Assembly: GCF_022398315.1 (NCBI RefSeq)
Contig: NZ_JAKEVF010000001.1
Location: forward strand, 188,624 to 252,623
DNA length: 64,000 nt
Source of the DNA: Shewanella sp. Isolate11
Lineage (GTDB): Bacteria; Pseudomonadota; Gammaproteobacteria; Enterobacterales; Shewanellaceae
Reading direction: 5' to 3'
This document shows positions 35,052 to 43,735 of this stretch, one piece after another. Numbering within the stretch: the first letter of the stretch is position 1; the number at the start of each line of letters is the position of its first letter. The notes beneath the pieces are model-generated. The model was not told the origin of the DNA. It saw only the letters and a list, made by a program, of their open reading frames with translations, and ran no database searches. A program made the position numbers and the translations under genes.

Positions 35052-36044
35052 TTAATCGAGCATATAGTTAAGCTTGTTGTTGAGCGTCGGCAATGAGTCT
35101 TCAGTAAACAGTAGCAACAAGTCGCATTGAATGTTGTGGCCTTCGATTCGATAGTTAATCTCCATCGCTAAGGTGCGAGACCACTTGCTGGCGTTTTCCT
35201 GCACTAAGTCGTTGACGCTACAATGTCTGCCCAATACCACAGGATGACTCTGACTAAATTGCATGTGCAGTTGTTCTGATATTCCGCTGAGGAAGGCACC
35301 AATCAGTACATTACCTGTATCTATCATCACCTCAATTTCAGTATTGCTGTCTTCTGGGTTTTCAAATCCCATTAATTTGGCCATATCTTTAAAAGAGGAA
35401 TCATGGAACAGCAACAAGGCTTCACCTGCAACGCCAGCACCGATAAAGCCTTGGCATAGCGCCGAAATACTGCTGTATTGTTCGGTGGCTTTGAGCGTCA
35501 TGGTGAGTTCGCTGACTTCGAGCACATTCACGCTGGGGATGGGCAGTAACACATAGACATTGAGCAATTTAGCCAACAGATCCGCCGCACGTCCCATGGC
35601 GATATTAGCCACTTCTTGACAGGCATCGCGAAAATCGACCTCAATCATTGCTGGCGTGTTGTTTTGATCTGAGCCTGTATTAAGAATGCCGTAAGCTTGC
35701 AAGATATGACTGATGCCATTAGTGCTGATTGGCTTTTGGATAAAGTCGAGGGCACCTAAGGATTTCACCTTAGCATGAGCTTGAGGCTGAATATCGCCAG
35801 AAACGACGATCACCATGGCTGGGAGATCTTCATCATGTATGGCTTGCAACACATCATAACCATCCATGACGGGCATATTGAGATCAAGAAAAACCACCTC
35901 GCCTTTGCCATTTCTAATGGCTTCGAGTCCCTCTGCGCCGTTAGTGGCGAAGGTGAGTTCGATATCCCAATCCTTAGGAAGTATTCGTGCCATCTGCTTT
36001 CTTGCTAGTGCAGAGTCATCGCAGATCAGTATTGGGAGTGACAT
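35052..36044 (-). CDS. Response regulator with CheC/CheX-type phosphatase domain
   Basis: Protein of 330 residues. The N-terminal receiver (SLPILICDDSALARKQMARI) has the phosphorylation Asp in VVFLDLNMPVMDGYDVL, Thr/Ser in IVVSGDIQ, and Lys in FIQKPIS. The C-terminal domain (about 150-320) resembles CheC: DACQEVANIAMGRAADLLA contains the D/S-x3-E-x2-N phosphatase pattern; the second site EVMIDTGN has acidic residues swapped. CheC-type domains dephosphorylate CheY-like proteins, so it might act on itself or another receiver. ATG 36044 starts the receiver; the frame from 36104 is rejected. First gene of an operon with the diguanylate cyclase. Confidence 0.9.
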   Translation of the reverse strand: MSLPILICDDSALARKQMARILPKDWDIELTFATNGAEGLEAIRNGKGEVVFLDLNMPVMDGYDVLQAIHDEDLPAMVIVVSGDIQPQAHAKVKSLGALDFIQKPISTNGISHILQAYGILNTGSDQNNTPAMIEVDFRDACQEVANIAMGRAADLLAKLLNVYVLLPIPSVNVLEVSELTMTLKATEQYSSISALCQGFIGAGVAGEALLLFHDSSFKDMAKLMGFENPEDSNTEIEVMIDTGNVLIGAFLSGISEQLHMQFSQSHPVVLGRHCSVNDLVQENASKWSRTLAMEINYRIEGHNIQCDLLLLFTEDSLPTLNNKLNYMLD

Positions 36045-36414
36045 CCTGTTATTCGGTCCTAATTTGGTCTGTAAATAGCTTGTTAAGCTGCTATTGACGA
36101 CCAACTTTTGTAATTTCTAAAATTCCAACATTCATAACTATGCTAGATAATTCGTGGTTAATTTACTAAGACACTGCAAATTAACAAAAGCTCCCAGCTT
36201 TATTCTGTAAATTTATCTACAGCCAGTTAAATGAGAGTAAACCTTTCGTTTCATTATAAGTATCAAATTAAACTCGCTAGGTAAAATAGTGGGTGACATT
36301 TTATTGACGGCTGTCAGAAATTGGGCGGATGTTACATGTTTTAGCTGGATTTAACAAATGTGTTAACATCCAAGGTTATGGACAGACTTGTTGGTTTCGA
36401 AGGAGGGAAAAACC
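36045..36414. other. Intergenic region between divergent genes
   Basis: About 370 bp, AT-rich, with the promoters of the receiver-CheC operon and the crotonase gene. A direct/inverted pattern TTTAACAAATGTGTTAACA near 36352 might be an operator, but it is not a clean dyad. No small gene or terminator found. Confidence 0.45.
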
Positions 36415-37221
36415 ATGTTCCACCCCTGTGTTAAATTGACCCTTGAATCACAAATTGCCATCGTCGAGTTACAGCGTCCTGAAAAATACAATGCCCTGAA
36501 TTATGAGATGTTTACTGAGATACGCAGGGTGCAAAAACGTCTGGCGAAAGATCGAGATATTCGTGTCGTGATCTTAACTGGTAGTGGCGGCAATTTCTGT
36601 TCTGGCCTCGATGTTGGTAGTGTTATGAGTTCGCCGCTACAGGCGTTAAAGCTGTTATTTAAGTGGTTGCCGGGTCAGGCTAATTTGGCCCAGCAAGTCT
36701 CTATAGGTTGGCGACGTTTACCTGTACCGGTTATTTGTGCCTTGGAAGGCATTTGTTATGGTGGCGGGATGCAAATTGCGTTAGGTGCCGATATCCGTGT
36801 GGCCAGCCCAGATTGTCGTTTGTCGATCATGGAGGCTAAATGGGGGCTAGTGCCGGACATGGCCGGCTTCGTAGGTTTAAGAGAGCTAGTGACTAAAGAC
36901 ATTGCCATGTTGCTCACCTTAAGTGCGGATATTATCGATGCACAACAAGCGCAGCAATATGGTCTAGTGACACAGATAAGTGAACATCCGCTAGCACATG
37001 CTAAGACCTTAGCTAAACAGTTACTCAATACTTCTCCCGATGCCAGTGCTGCCATTAAGCATAATATCAATCGAAGTTGGCGAGCCTGTGAGTCCAGCTT
37101 GCTGCGCCGCGAGACCTGGAGTCAAATTCGACTATTGTTGGGCAAGAATCGGGCGATCGCCGCGCTACGACAGACGAAAGATCCACAGCGTCGTTATGGT
37201 CAACGTCAGCCGTGGTGGTAG
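36415..37221 (+). CDS. Enoyl-CoA hydratase/isomerase (crotonase) family protein
   Basis: Protein of 268 residues with the crotonase fold: VELQRPEKYNALNYEMFTEI, oxyanion-hole segments LTGSGGNFCSGLDVGS and EGICYGGGMQIALGADIRVA, and the acidic residue of MEAKWGLVPDMAGFVGLREL. It should act on an acyl-CoA; hydratase versus isomerase cannot be decided. The C-terminal end is very basic (LRQTKDPQRRYGQRQPWW). ATG 36415 is preceded by GAAGGAGGG. Monocistronic. Confidence 0.92.
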   Translation: MFHPCVKLTLESQIAIVELQRPEKYNALNYEMFTEIRRVQKRLAKDRDIRVVILTGSGGNFCSGLDVGSVMSSPLQALKLLFKWLPGQANLAQQVSIGWRRLPVPVICALEGICYGGGMQIALGADIRVASPDCRLSIMEAKWGLVPDMAGFVGLRELVTKDIAMLLTLSADIIDAQQAQQYGLVTQISEHPLAHAKTLAKQLLNTSPDASAAIKHNINRSWRACESSLLRRETWSQIRLLLGKNRAIAALRQTKDPQRRYGQRQPWW

Positions 37222-37336
37222 TCGATAAACATGAGCTTAATCACACTCTATTTAGATTGTTGAGATCTTAGTGCAACAGACGATTAGGATCTTATGCCAA
37301 TCAGTATTAAGTCATAACAACAATAGGAAAGAATAC

Positions 37337-37834
37337 ATGCGTGAACTGTTTGAACGTTTTCTGTGGAGTAGTCGCCTCTCGGTTATGGTGGGTGTGTTTG
37401 CCTGTATCGTGGCCGCCTTCGTCGTGTTCATTATGGGAATTAAAGATGTGGTGCATATGACGGCGCTGATCTGGGATTACCTAATGACGGGGAGCCATCA
37501 AGTGCGTAATGAACTGGTCATGGTGGTGGTTGAGATACTCGATACTTTCCTATTGGGCTCGGTATTACTCATCTTCGCTTTTGGGCTTTATGAACTATTT
37601 ATTAGCAACTTACAGGCGGCAGAAGACAGTGAGGCCGGTGGTAAAATCTTGGTGATCAGTAGCATCGATTCGCTCAAAAGTAAGCTAGGTAAAGTGATCT
37701 TAATGATGTTAATCATTAAGGTGTTTTCTTACTTTACTGAGATGAAACCCGCTTCCATGTTGGAACTGCTGTATATGGGCATTATCGTGGTGTTGGTCGC
37801 ACTGGCATTAATGCTGAGCAAAGATAAAAAATAG
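37337..37834 (+). CDS. yqhA: YqhA-family inner-membrane protein (UPF0114)
   Basis: Protein of 165 residues with about four helices, similar to E. coli YqhA: FERFLWSSRLSVMVGVFACI at the start, LLIFAFGLYELFISNLQAAE in the middle, and SSIDSLKSKLGKVILMMLII near the end. The family has no established function. ATG 37337 has AGGAAAG upstream; the upstream open frame to 37271 has no ribosome site. It is convergent with the DUF3530 gene, only 10 bp between stops. Confidence 0.88.
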   Translation: MRELFERFLWSSRLSVMVGVFACIVAAFVVFIMGIKDVVHMTALIWDYLMTGSHQVRNELVMVVVEILDTFLLGSVLLIFAFGLYELFISNLQAAEDSEAGGKILVISSIDSLKSKLGKVILMMLIIKVFSYFTEMKPASMLELLYMGIIVVLVALALMLSKDKK

Positions 37835-37844
37835 TCTACTAATG

Positions 37845-38690
37845 CTACGGATAGGCCTTGTCTATCCGTCTGGCAAATCCATCAATCATCTTCAACACTT
37901 CAAGCCAAGTACTCGGCTGATCCAGGTTCAGTGCCAGTCGCTGCTGTTCATAGCGTAACGGTTTATTTTGCGGTGCTAATTGCAGCCTTTGCTCGGCGGT
38001 CGCCAAGGCTTCTGCTGTGGCATCGGGAGACTGAATATCCAGCACGGCAAGATTCAGTTTTCCCAGTTGTTGTGGCAATTGGCGGTTTTCTTCACTGTGT
38101 GGCGAATAGGGGTTTATCACCACTAAAATATCCGGCGTGGCTAAACGGCCGTGAAACAGTTGGTCGATAACAATGCCTGCTCCACGAGCCTCTACAATCA
38201 ACATACGCTTACCTGCATAGGGTTGGCCTAGCGGGTCAATCTGATTAATGGTTTGGATCAGCTGCTGGTTTTGGCTGTCTCGGATCTCACGCCACTGAGA
38301 TTGAGTATACATAGACTGGGCTGTATCGGTTTGTGGCTCTAGCTGTTTTTCTCCCGCTTTGGGGATCTCGCCCGCTTTCGTTTCAAAATTGACCTGAGCC
38401 GCTGCATCGGGAGCGGGTAGGCTAATGGTGGCCCAGCCCTGCTGATTCAGATGACGTCGTAAATAACTGATGATACCGACAGGATCAGCATGAGTGCCTA
38501 AATCTCCGATTAAGATGGCGGCGCCCATTTGATGTTGGCCTTGCCAAGGGCGGACTAAGACTTGACTTGGACTGCCGTTAATTTGGATCTCGGCAATCTC
38601 ATCAGTCGGTACGTAGTCATATTTTGCTAGGGTAAAACCGCTGCTGGCGACAAGGCTGATGAGCAAGGTGATGAGTAATAGCGGTTTCAT
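37845..38690 (-). CDS. DUF3530-family periplasmic protein, alpha/beta-hydrolase-like
   Basis: Protein of 281 residues with a signal peptide (MKPLLLITLLISLVASSGFT). The segment MGAAILIGDLGTHADPVGII and YLRRHLNQQGWATISLPAPD fit the DUF3530 family, and KRMLIVEARGAGIVIDQLF lies where the nucleophile elbow of a hydrolase would be, but as GARGAG-like rather than G-x-S-x-G, so catalytic activity is doubtful. ATG 38690 starts the signal peptide. It is monocistronic. Confidence 0.82.
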   Translation of the reverse strand: MKPLLLITLLISLVASSGFTLAKYDYVPTDEIAEIQINGSPSQVLVRPWQGQHQMGAAILIGDLGTHADPVGIISYLRRHLNQQGWATISLPAPDAAAQVNFETKAGEIPKAGEKQLEPQTDTAQSMYTQSQWREIRDSQNQQLIQTINQIDPLGQPYAGKRMLIVEARGAGIVIDQLFHGRLATPDILVVINPYSPHSEENRQLPQQLGKLNLAVLDIQSPDATAEALATAEQRLQLAPQNKPLRYEQQRLALNLDQPSTWLEVLKMIDGFARRIDKAYP

Positions 38691-38760
38691 GAAGCTAAGG
38701 TCATTCTATTGGCTTGTTGAGCCTAACAGTATGCCCGTTTTCAGATCTGCTGCCAATATA

Positions 38761-38822
38761 GTGCAGTGCAGTGCAGTGCGGTGATAAACAGCAATGCGGC
38801 AGTCTAAACTGCCGCATTGCTG
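38761..38822. repeat. GTGCA tandem repeat followed by a 15-bp perfect hairpin
   Basis: Positions 38761-38780 are four tandem GTGCA-type pentamers (last one GTGCG). At 38789-38822, CAGCAATGCGGCAGT and its exact complement pair around CTAA. The hairpin lies 23 bp after the rapA stop and can terminate rapA, though the U-run is weak. Confidence 0.75.
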
Positions 38823-38845
38823 ACTTTAGGTATCGCAGAGACACA

Positions 38846-41752
38846 TTATGCGTGGCTGACGAGCACTAGGCGCACAGCATCGAGTTGTAACAGGCAACCG
38901 TCAAGGTACTGATTCAGTTCGCTCATCTGCTCTTTAAGGTGGGTTAACTCTTCGTCACGAATATTGGGGTTAACCGCTTTAAGCGCCTCTAAACGTGCTA
39001 GCTCGTTGGTGAGTTGGCTGGTCATCTTAGCGCGAGCGCTCTCGGTAAGTTGTTGCAGTTCGACCTGTGCATAAGTTTCAGCCTTGGCAAACAGCGGATG
39101 CAGCAGGGTTTGCGAGGCGTTAACCAATTTGCTGGCGATATGACGATTAACCGCGCTGAGCTGCTTATCGAAACTTTCGTAACTCACATTATCTGACAAG
39201 TTATTGCCATTTTTGTCTAGCAAGATCCGCACAGGTGTCGGTGGCATATAGCGATACAGTTGGCTCGACTTAGGTGCAGATGCATCGGCCATATAAATAA
39301 GCTCAAGGAAAATTGTTCCTGCAGGTAGCGCCTTATTCTTCAATACGGCTACGCTGGTGGTGCCGGTTTCTGACGAGGTGATTAAATCCAATCCGGTTTG
39401 TACCAAAGGATGCTCTTGGGTGATCAGCGCAATATCGTCACGAGACAGTGCCATTTCACGATCGAAGGTGACGGTTAAGCCATCTTCCGGCAGCCCTGGA
39501 TAGGTTGGGAACATCATGTGCTCACTTGGGTGAAGCACGATGGCGTTTTCACCGCTGTCTTCCTGCTCGACACCTATGATGTCCCACAGGCGGATAACCG
39601 AACCAATCAGCTGAGTATCTTGATCTCGCGCCGCAAGACTGGCGACCAGTTTATTGGCCTTGTCGCCGCCGTGAGAGTTAATCTCCAGCAGCTTATCGCG
39701 GCCTTGTTCCATCGCCTTTTTCAATGCTTTATAGCGAGTCTGAGTGTGATTAAGCAGCTGAGTGAAATGAGTTTCATCTTGTTCTAACAGCTGAGTTAGC
39801 AGCTCTTGGGAAAACTCATTAAACAGAATATGGCCAATAGGGCAGGTCTGCTCGAAGGCATTTAGGCCTTGGTTATACCACTGCATTAAACGTTCTTGCG
39901 CCGTATCGGCGAGATAAGGCAGATGGATCTCGACATCGTTTGCCTGACCGATTCGATCGAGACGACCGATACGCTGCTCAAGCAGATCGGGATTAAGCGG
40001 CAGATCGAACAAGACTAAATGACTGGCAAACTGGAAGTTACGTCCTTCAGAGCCAATTTCGCTACAGATCAATGCCTGCGCGCCACCGGTTTCTTGGGCA
40101 AAATAAGCCCCGGCCTTATCGCGCTCGATAATCGACATGCCTTCATGGAATACCGTTGCCTGAATACCTTCACGGGTACGCAAGGCTTCTTCTAGACTCA
40201 GCGCGGTTTCGGCGCGGCTGGCGATGATCAACACCTTCTTGCTGCGATGAGTCTTTAAGAAGTCGATTAACCAATCGACTCGAGGATCGAATTTCCACCA
40301 ACTGGCGCTATCGCTCTCGAAGGCTTGATAGAGTTTTTCTGGGCTTAATGCCTGTTTTACCTTGGCATCGATATCTTTACTGCCGTCCATCATGGCTGCC
40401 ACTCTGGCGGCGGTCACATATTGGGCGGGCATCGTCTGCGGGTGAGCATGGAACAGACGCTTAGGGAACCCTTTTACTGAGGCGCGACTGTTACGATACA
40501 GCACGCGACCCGTACCGTGGCGGTCTAATAGCTCTTGCAATAGTTCATCGCGAGCCTCGTTGCGCAAATCCACATCGACGGATTCATCTTCAATCAGACG
40601 TAGCGCCGGCGTGATATCTTTTTCATTAAGCAGTTCGGTGAGGCTGACAACAGCGCTATCGGGTAACTTACTGCCTTTGGCTAAGGCATCGGCTGCGCTG
40701 GCCACTTCTTTGTAGCTTTCTTCCTCTTTCAGGAAGGCTTGATAGTCGTAGAAACGATCGGGGTCGAGTAAGCGCAAACGGGCAAAGTGACTCTGGTGTC
40801 CTAGCTGATCTGGGGTGGCGGTTAATAGCAACACGCCTGGGACGACTTGGCTTAAGGCTTCAACGACACTGTAAGCACGACTTGGTGCCTCTTCACTCCA
40901 CTCAAGATGATGCGCTTCATCGACAACCATCAGATCCCAATCGGCATCTAAGGCTTGCTCTAGGCGTTTCTTCTTGCGTAGCAGTTCTAAAGAGCAGATG
41001 ACGAGCTGCTCTGTATAGAACGGATTGTCGTTATCGGCATAGGCTTCGACACAGCGGTCTTCATCGAATACCGAAAAACGCAAATTAAAGCGACGCAGCA
41101 TTTCAACCAACCACTGATGACGCAAGGTATCAGGAACGATCACCAAGATACGTTCGGCGCGTCCGGTAAGCAGTTGTTGGTGGATGATTAAGCCCGCTTC
41201 GATGGTTTTACCTAAACCCACTTCATCGGCAAGTAGCACTCTTGGAGCAAAACGTTGACCCACCTCATGGGCGATCCATTGTTGATGCGGGATCAAGCCA
41301 ACTCTCGGACCTTGTAGTCCCAATAGATCTGATGTCGCCAGTTTATGTCTTAATAACTGACATTGATAACGCACACCAAAACGGTCGAGACGGTCAATCT
41401 GTCCCGCAAACAATCGGTCTTGAGGTTTGTTAAAACGGATATTGTGATTGAGCAGGGTTTCTCTGAGGCTAACCTGTTGTTCGGTTTCACTGTGGATACC
41501 GTGGTAGATAACCAGGCCGTCTTTTTCTTCTAGCTCGCTGACGGTGAGGCTCCAGCCTTCGTGACTTTCAATAGTATCGCCTGGGTTATAAATCACTCGG
41601 GTCAATGGCGCGTCGGCGCGGGAAAACATACGGTTTTCATCGGTGGCAGGAAACATCAAAGTCACCATGCGGCCTTCTAATCCGACAACGGTACCTAAAC
41701 CAAGCTCTGATTCGGTATCACTGATCCAACGTTGACCTAAAGAAAAGGGCAT
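38846..41752 (-). CDS. rapA: RNA polymerase-associated helicase-like ATPase RapA
   Basis: Protein of 968 residues, the same size as E. coli RapA. It starts [20 protein letters not shown] (Tudor-like domains), followed by the Swi2/Snf2 motor: Walker [18 protein letters not shown], motif [14 protein letters not shown], motif [14 protein letters not shown], and motif [19 protein letters not shown]. RapA binds RNA polymerase and helps it recycle after termination, and is important under high salt. ATG 41752 is the family start. It is divergent from the PIN-PhoH gene and probably ends at the hairpin at 38789. Confidence 0.97.
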   Translation of the reverse strand: MPFSLGQRWISDTESELGLGTVVGLEGRMVTLMFPATDENRMFSRADAPLTRVIYNPGDTIESHEGWSLTVSELEEKDGLVIYHGIHSETEQQVSLRETLLNHNIRFNKPQDRLFAGQIDRLDRFGVRYQCQLLRHKLATSDLLGLQGPRVGLIPHQQWIAHEVGQRFAPRVLLADEVGLGKTIEAGLIIHQQLLTGRAERILVIVPDTLRHQWLVEMLRRFNLRFSVFDEDRCVEAYADNDNPFYTEQLVICSLELLRKKKRLEQALDADWDLMVVDEAHHLEWSEEAPSRAYSVVEALSQVVPGVLLLTATPDQLGHQSHFARLRLLDPDRFYDYQAFLKEEESYKEVASAADALAKGSKLPDSAVVSLTELLNEKDITPALRLIEDESVDVDLRNEARDELLQELLDRHGTGRVLYRNSRASVKGFPKRLFHAHPQTMPAQYVTAARVAAMMDGSKDIDAKVKQALSPEKLYQAFESDSASWWKFDPRVDWLIDFLKTHRSKKVLIIASRAETALSLEEALRTREGIQATVFHEGMSIIERDKAGAYFAQETGGAQALICSEIGSEGRNFQFASHLVLFDLPLNPDLLEQRIGRLDRIGQANDVEIHLPYLADTAQERLMQWYNQGLNAFEQTCPIGHILFNEFSQELLTQLLEQDETHFTQLLNHTQTRYKALKKAMEQGRDKLLEINSHGGDKANKLVASLAARDQDTQLIGSVIRLWDIIGVEQEDSGENAIVLHPSEHMMFPTYPGLPEDGLTVTFDREMALSRDDIALITQEHPLVQTGLDLITSSETGTTSVAVLKNKALPAGTIFLELIYMADASAPKSSQLYRYMPPTPVRILLDKNGNNLSDNVSYESFDKQLSAVNRHIASKLVNASQTLLHPLFAKAETYAQVELQQLTESARAKMTSQLTNELARLEALKAVNPNIRDEELTHLKEQMSELNQYLDGCLLQLDAVRLVLVSHA

Positions 41753-42116
41753 TACTAAATTCTCACTACTGGGCTAGAAAGGGCGCGTATGTTATCCAAT
41801 CAAGGCGGTGATGTCGAACACAAAACCCGCCCTAAACGACCTTTAAAGCCTAATTGCTTGACGAGTAGATTACAAATTGAGCAGTTGTAATTAAGTGGTC
41901 AAAAACTGTCATCTTAACGTCATATACAGGGGGCAATCTCGGTAAAGCATTGAAGTTTAAATTGGTGATAATTTTCCGTTGATGCCGATCCATTTTGGTG
42001 TCAGTATGGATTTAAAGCGAGGTTGTTAACCTCATGTTACTGACAACAAGGAGACCATGGATTATCGCAGTTCTATCTAATTAAAAATTTATCCCTACGC
42101 ACAAATTGGAGGCGCC
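41753..42116. other. Intergenic region with a 7-codon leader ORF before phoH
   Basis: 364 bp between divergent genes. Near the right end an AAGGAG site (42048-42053) precedes ATG 42057, which opens a 7-codon frame (MDYRSSI, stop 42078-42080), 36 bp before the PhoH start with its own GGAGG site. The mini-ORF could be a leader peptide or a remnant. No clear terminator or dyad was found in the rest. Confidence 0.5.
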
Positions 42117-43511
42117 ATGGAGCAAGACGACAAAAAGTTGTTTGTACTGGATACCAATGTGTTACTGCATGAACCTTTAGCTATCTATTCGTTTAAAGAG
42201 CATGACGTAGTTGTCCCCATGACTGTTCTGGAAGAACTGGATCAGATCAAAGATAGAAAAAGAGACGTAAGCCGAGACGCACGAGTCGCAATCAGAGCAT
42301 TAGAAGACATCCTCGGTGGAGAAACCACTCCAGAGCAAATTGTTAAAGGAGTGCAATTACCCTTACGTGAAGGCCATGGTGACGCCGTTGGACATCTTTC
42401 CATCTTCCCCGACCATCAATTGGAATTTACTCAAGCATCGCTACCTGGCGATAACAATGATAATCGTATTATCAACACCGCACTGCATCTACAACATCTG
42501 CATCATCCTCGTAAAGTGGTACTGGTTACCAAAGATATCAATATGCGTCTCAAGGCTAAGGGCGCAGGGATTGAACTGGTTGAAGATTACCGTACCGATC
42601 AGCTGATTGACGATATTCGCTTCTTAACTAAAGGTTTTCACCAATTCGAAGGGGATTTTTGGGCGCGCAAAGAACATGTTGTTACCGAAGGTCAGGGGCG
42701 TCATACGGTGCACCGAGTGCCTGTGGCTGAAGTGGGGGAAGAGAACTACTACACCAACCAATATCTGATTGACCAAGAGTCTAATTTTTGTGGCCGCGTA
42801 CTGAGTAATACCGATCAAGAGCTTGAGATTTTAGACTTGGGACGAGATCGCATGATGCATCTCGATGCCTGGGGCATCAAGCCGAAAAACATTTATCAGG
42901 GCATGGCGATGCAGGCGCTGCTGGATCCCGATATCGACTTGGTTATCCTTACTGGCCCAGCTGGCTGTGGTAAAACCTTGCTGGCAATGGCTGCCGCACT
43001 GGAGATGGTGGTTGAACGTGGCCTATACGAGAAAGTGATCGTTACTCGTAATACCCCAGAAATTGCCGAATCTATCGGCTTCTTACCCGGTACCGAAGAG
43101 GAAAAAATGGCGCCTTGGCTGGCGGCAATCACGGATACCTTGGAAGTGCTTCATAAGAACGATGTTAACCCTAGCGGTAGCATGAACTACATCATGGACA
43201 AGGCCAACATTCAGTTTAAGTCGATTAACTTTATGCGTGGTCGCTCAATTCAAAATTCAGTGGTGTTACTCGATGAGTGTCAAAACCTGACCGCATCGCA
43301 AATTAAGACCATGATCACCCGTATGGGTGAGGGCACTAAACTTATCTGTAGCGGCAACTTAGCGCAGATCGATTCTAACTACTTAACCCCAGTGACATCG
43401 GGCCTGACATATATAGTCGAACGTTTTAAGAACTTTGAAGGCAGTGCCAATGTTTACCTAAACGGCGTGGTACGTTCGCGTCTGGCAGAATTTGCCGAGG
43501 AGAATTTGTAA
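42117..43511 (+). CDS. PIN-PhoH fusion ATPase (PhoH2-like)
   Basis: Cytosolic protein of 464 residues with an N-terminal PIN ribonuclease domain (residues about 5-150; FVLDTNVLLHEPLAIYSF, PMTVLEELDQIKDRK, with the acidic metal ligands) and a C-terminal PhoH ATPase domain (Walker A VILTGPAGCGKTLLAMAAAL, Walker B VVLLDECQNLTASQIKTM). Fusions of this kind (PhoH2) act as sequence-specific RNA helicase-ribonucleases. It carries both active sites. ATG 42117 is preceded by GGAGGCG. It is monocistronic with a terminator after it. Confidence 0.94.
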   Translation: MEQDDKKLFVLDTNVLLHEPLAIYSFKEHDVVVPMTVLEELDQIKDRKRDVSRDARVAIRALEDILGGETTPEQIVKGVQLPLREGHGDAVGHLSIFPDHQLEFTQASLPGDNNDNRIINTALHLQHLHHPRKVVLVTKDINMRLKAKGAGIELVEDYRTDQLIDDIRFLTKGFHQFEGDFWARKEHVVTEGQGRHTVHRVPVAEVGEENYYTNQYLIDQESNFCGRVLSNTDQELEILDLGRDRMMHLDAWGIKPKNIYQGMAMQALLDPDIDLVILTGPAGCGKTLLAMAAALEMVVERGLYEKVIVTRNTPEIAESIGFLPGTEEEKMAPWLAAITDTLEVLHKNDVNPSGSMNYIMDKANIQFKSINFMRGRSIQNSVVLLDECQNLTASQIKTMITRMGEGTKLICSGNLAQIDSNYLTPVTSGLTYIVERFKNFEGSANVYLNGVVRSRLAEFAEENL

Positions 43512-43560
43512 GCTCAAGTTCGCTAATCTGACCTAGTTAGCCAGCAATAGGCTAACCTAC

Positions 43561-43587
43561 AAAGACTTCACAATGTGGAGTCTTTTT
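43561..43587 (+). terminator. Rho-independent terminator of the PIN-PhoH gene
   Basis: AAAGACT-CAC and GTG-AGTCTTT pair with one mismatch around AAT, then T5. A second hairpin (GTTAGCC / GGCTAAC) lies just before it. Confidence 0.85.
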
Positions 43588-43735
43588 GCATCAAATGGAC
43601 ATAAATCTTATTTACTTTGACCTAAGTCTATTATGCTAAGTATTCCAATGCCCTAGCTTCCTGATACTATATGATGAGTATTGAAAACCACCAAAGGGAT
43701 GCTTGGTGGTAGGAGTTTGTTCTCAAAGGTAATGA

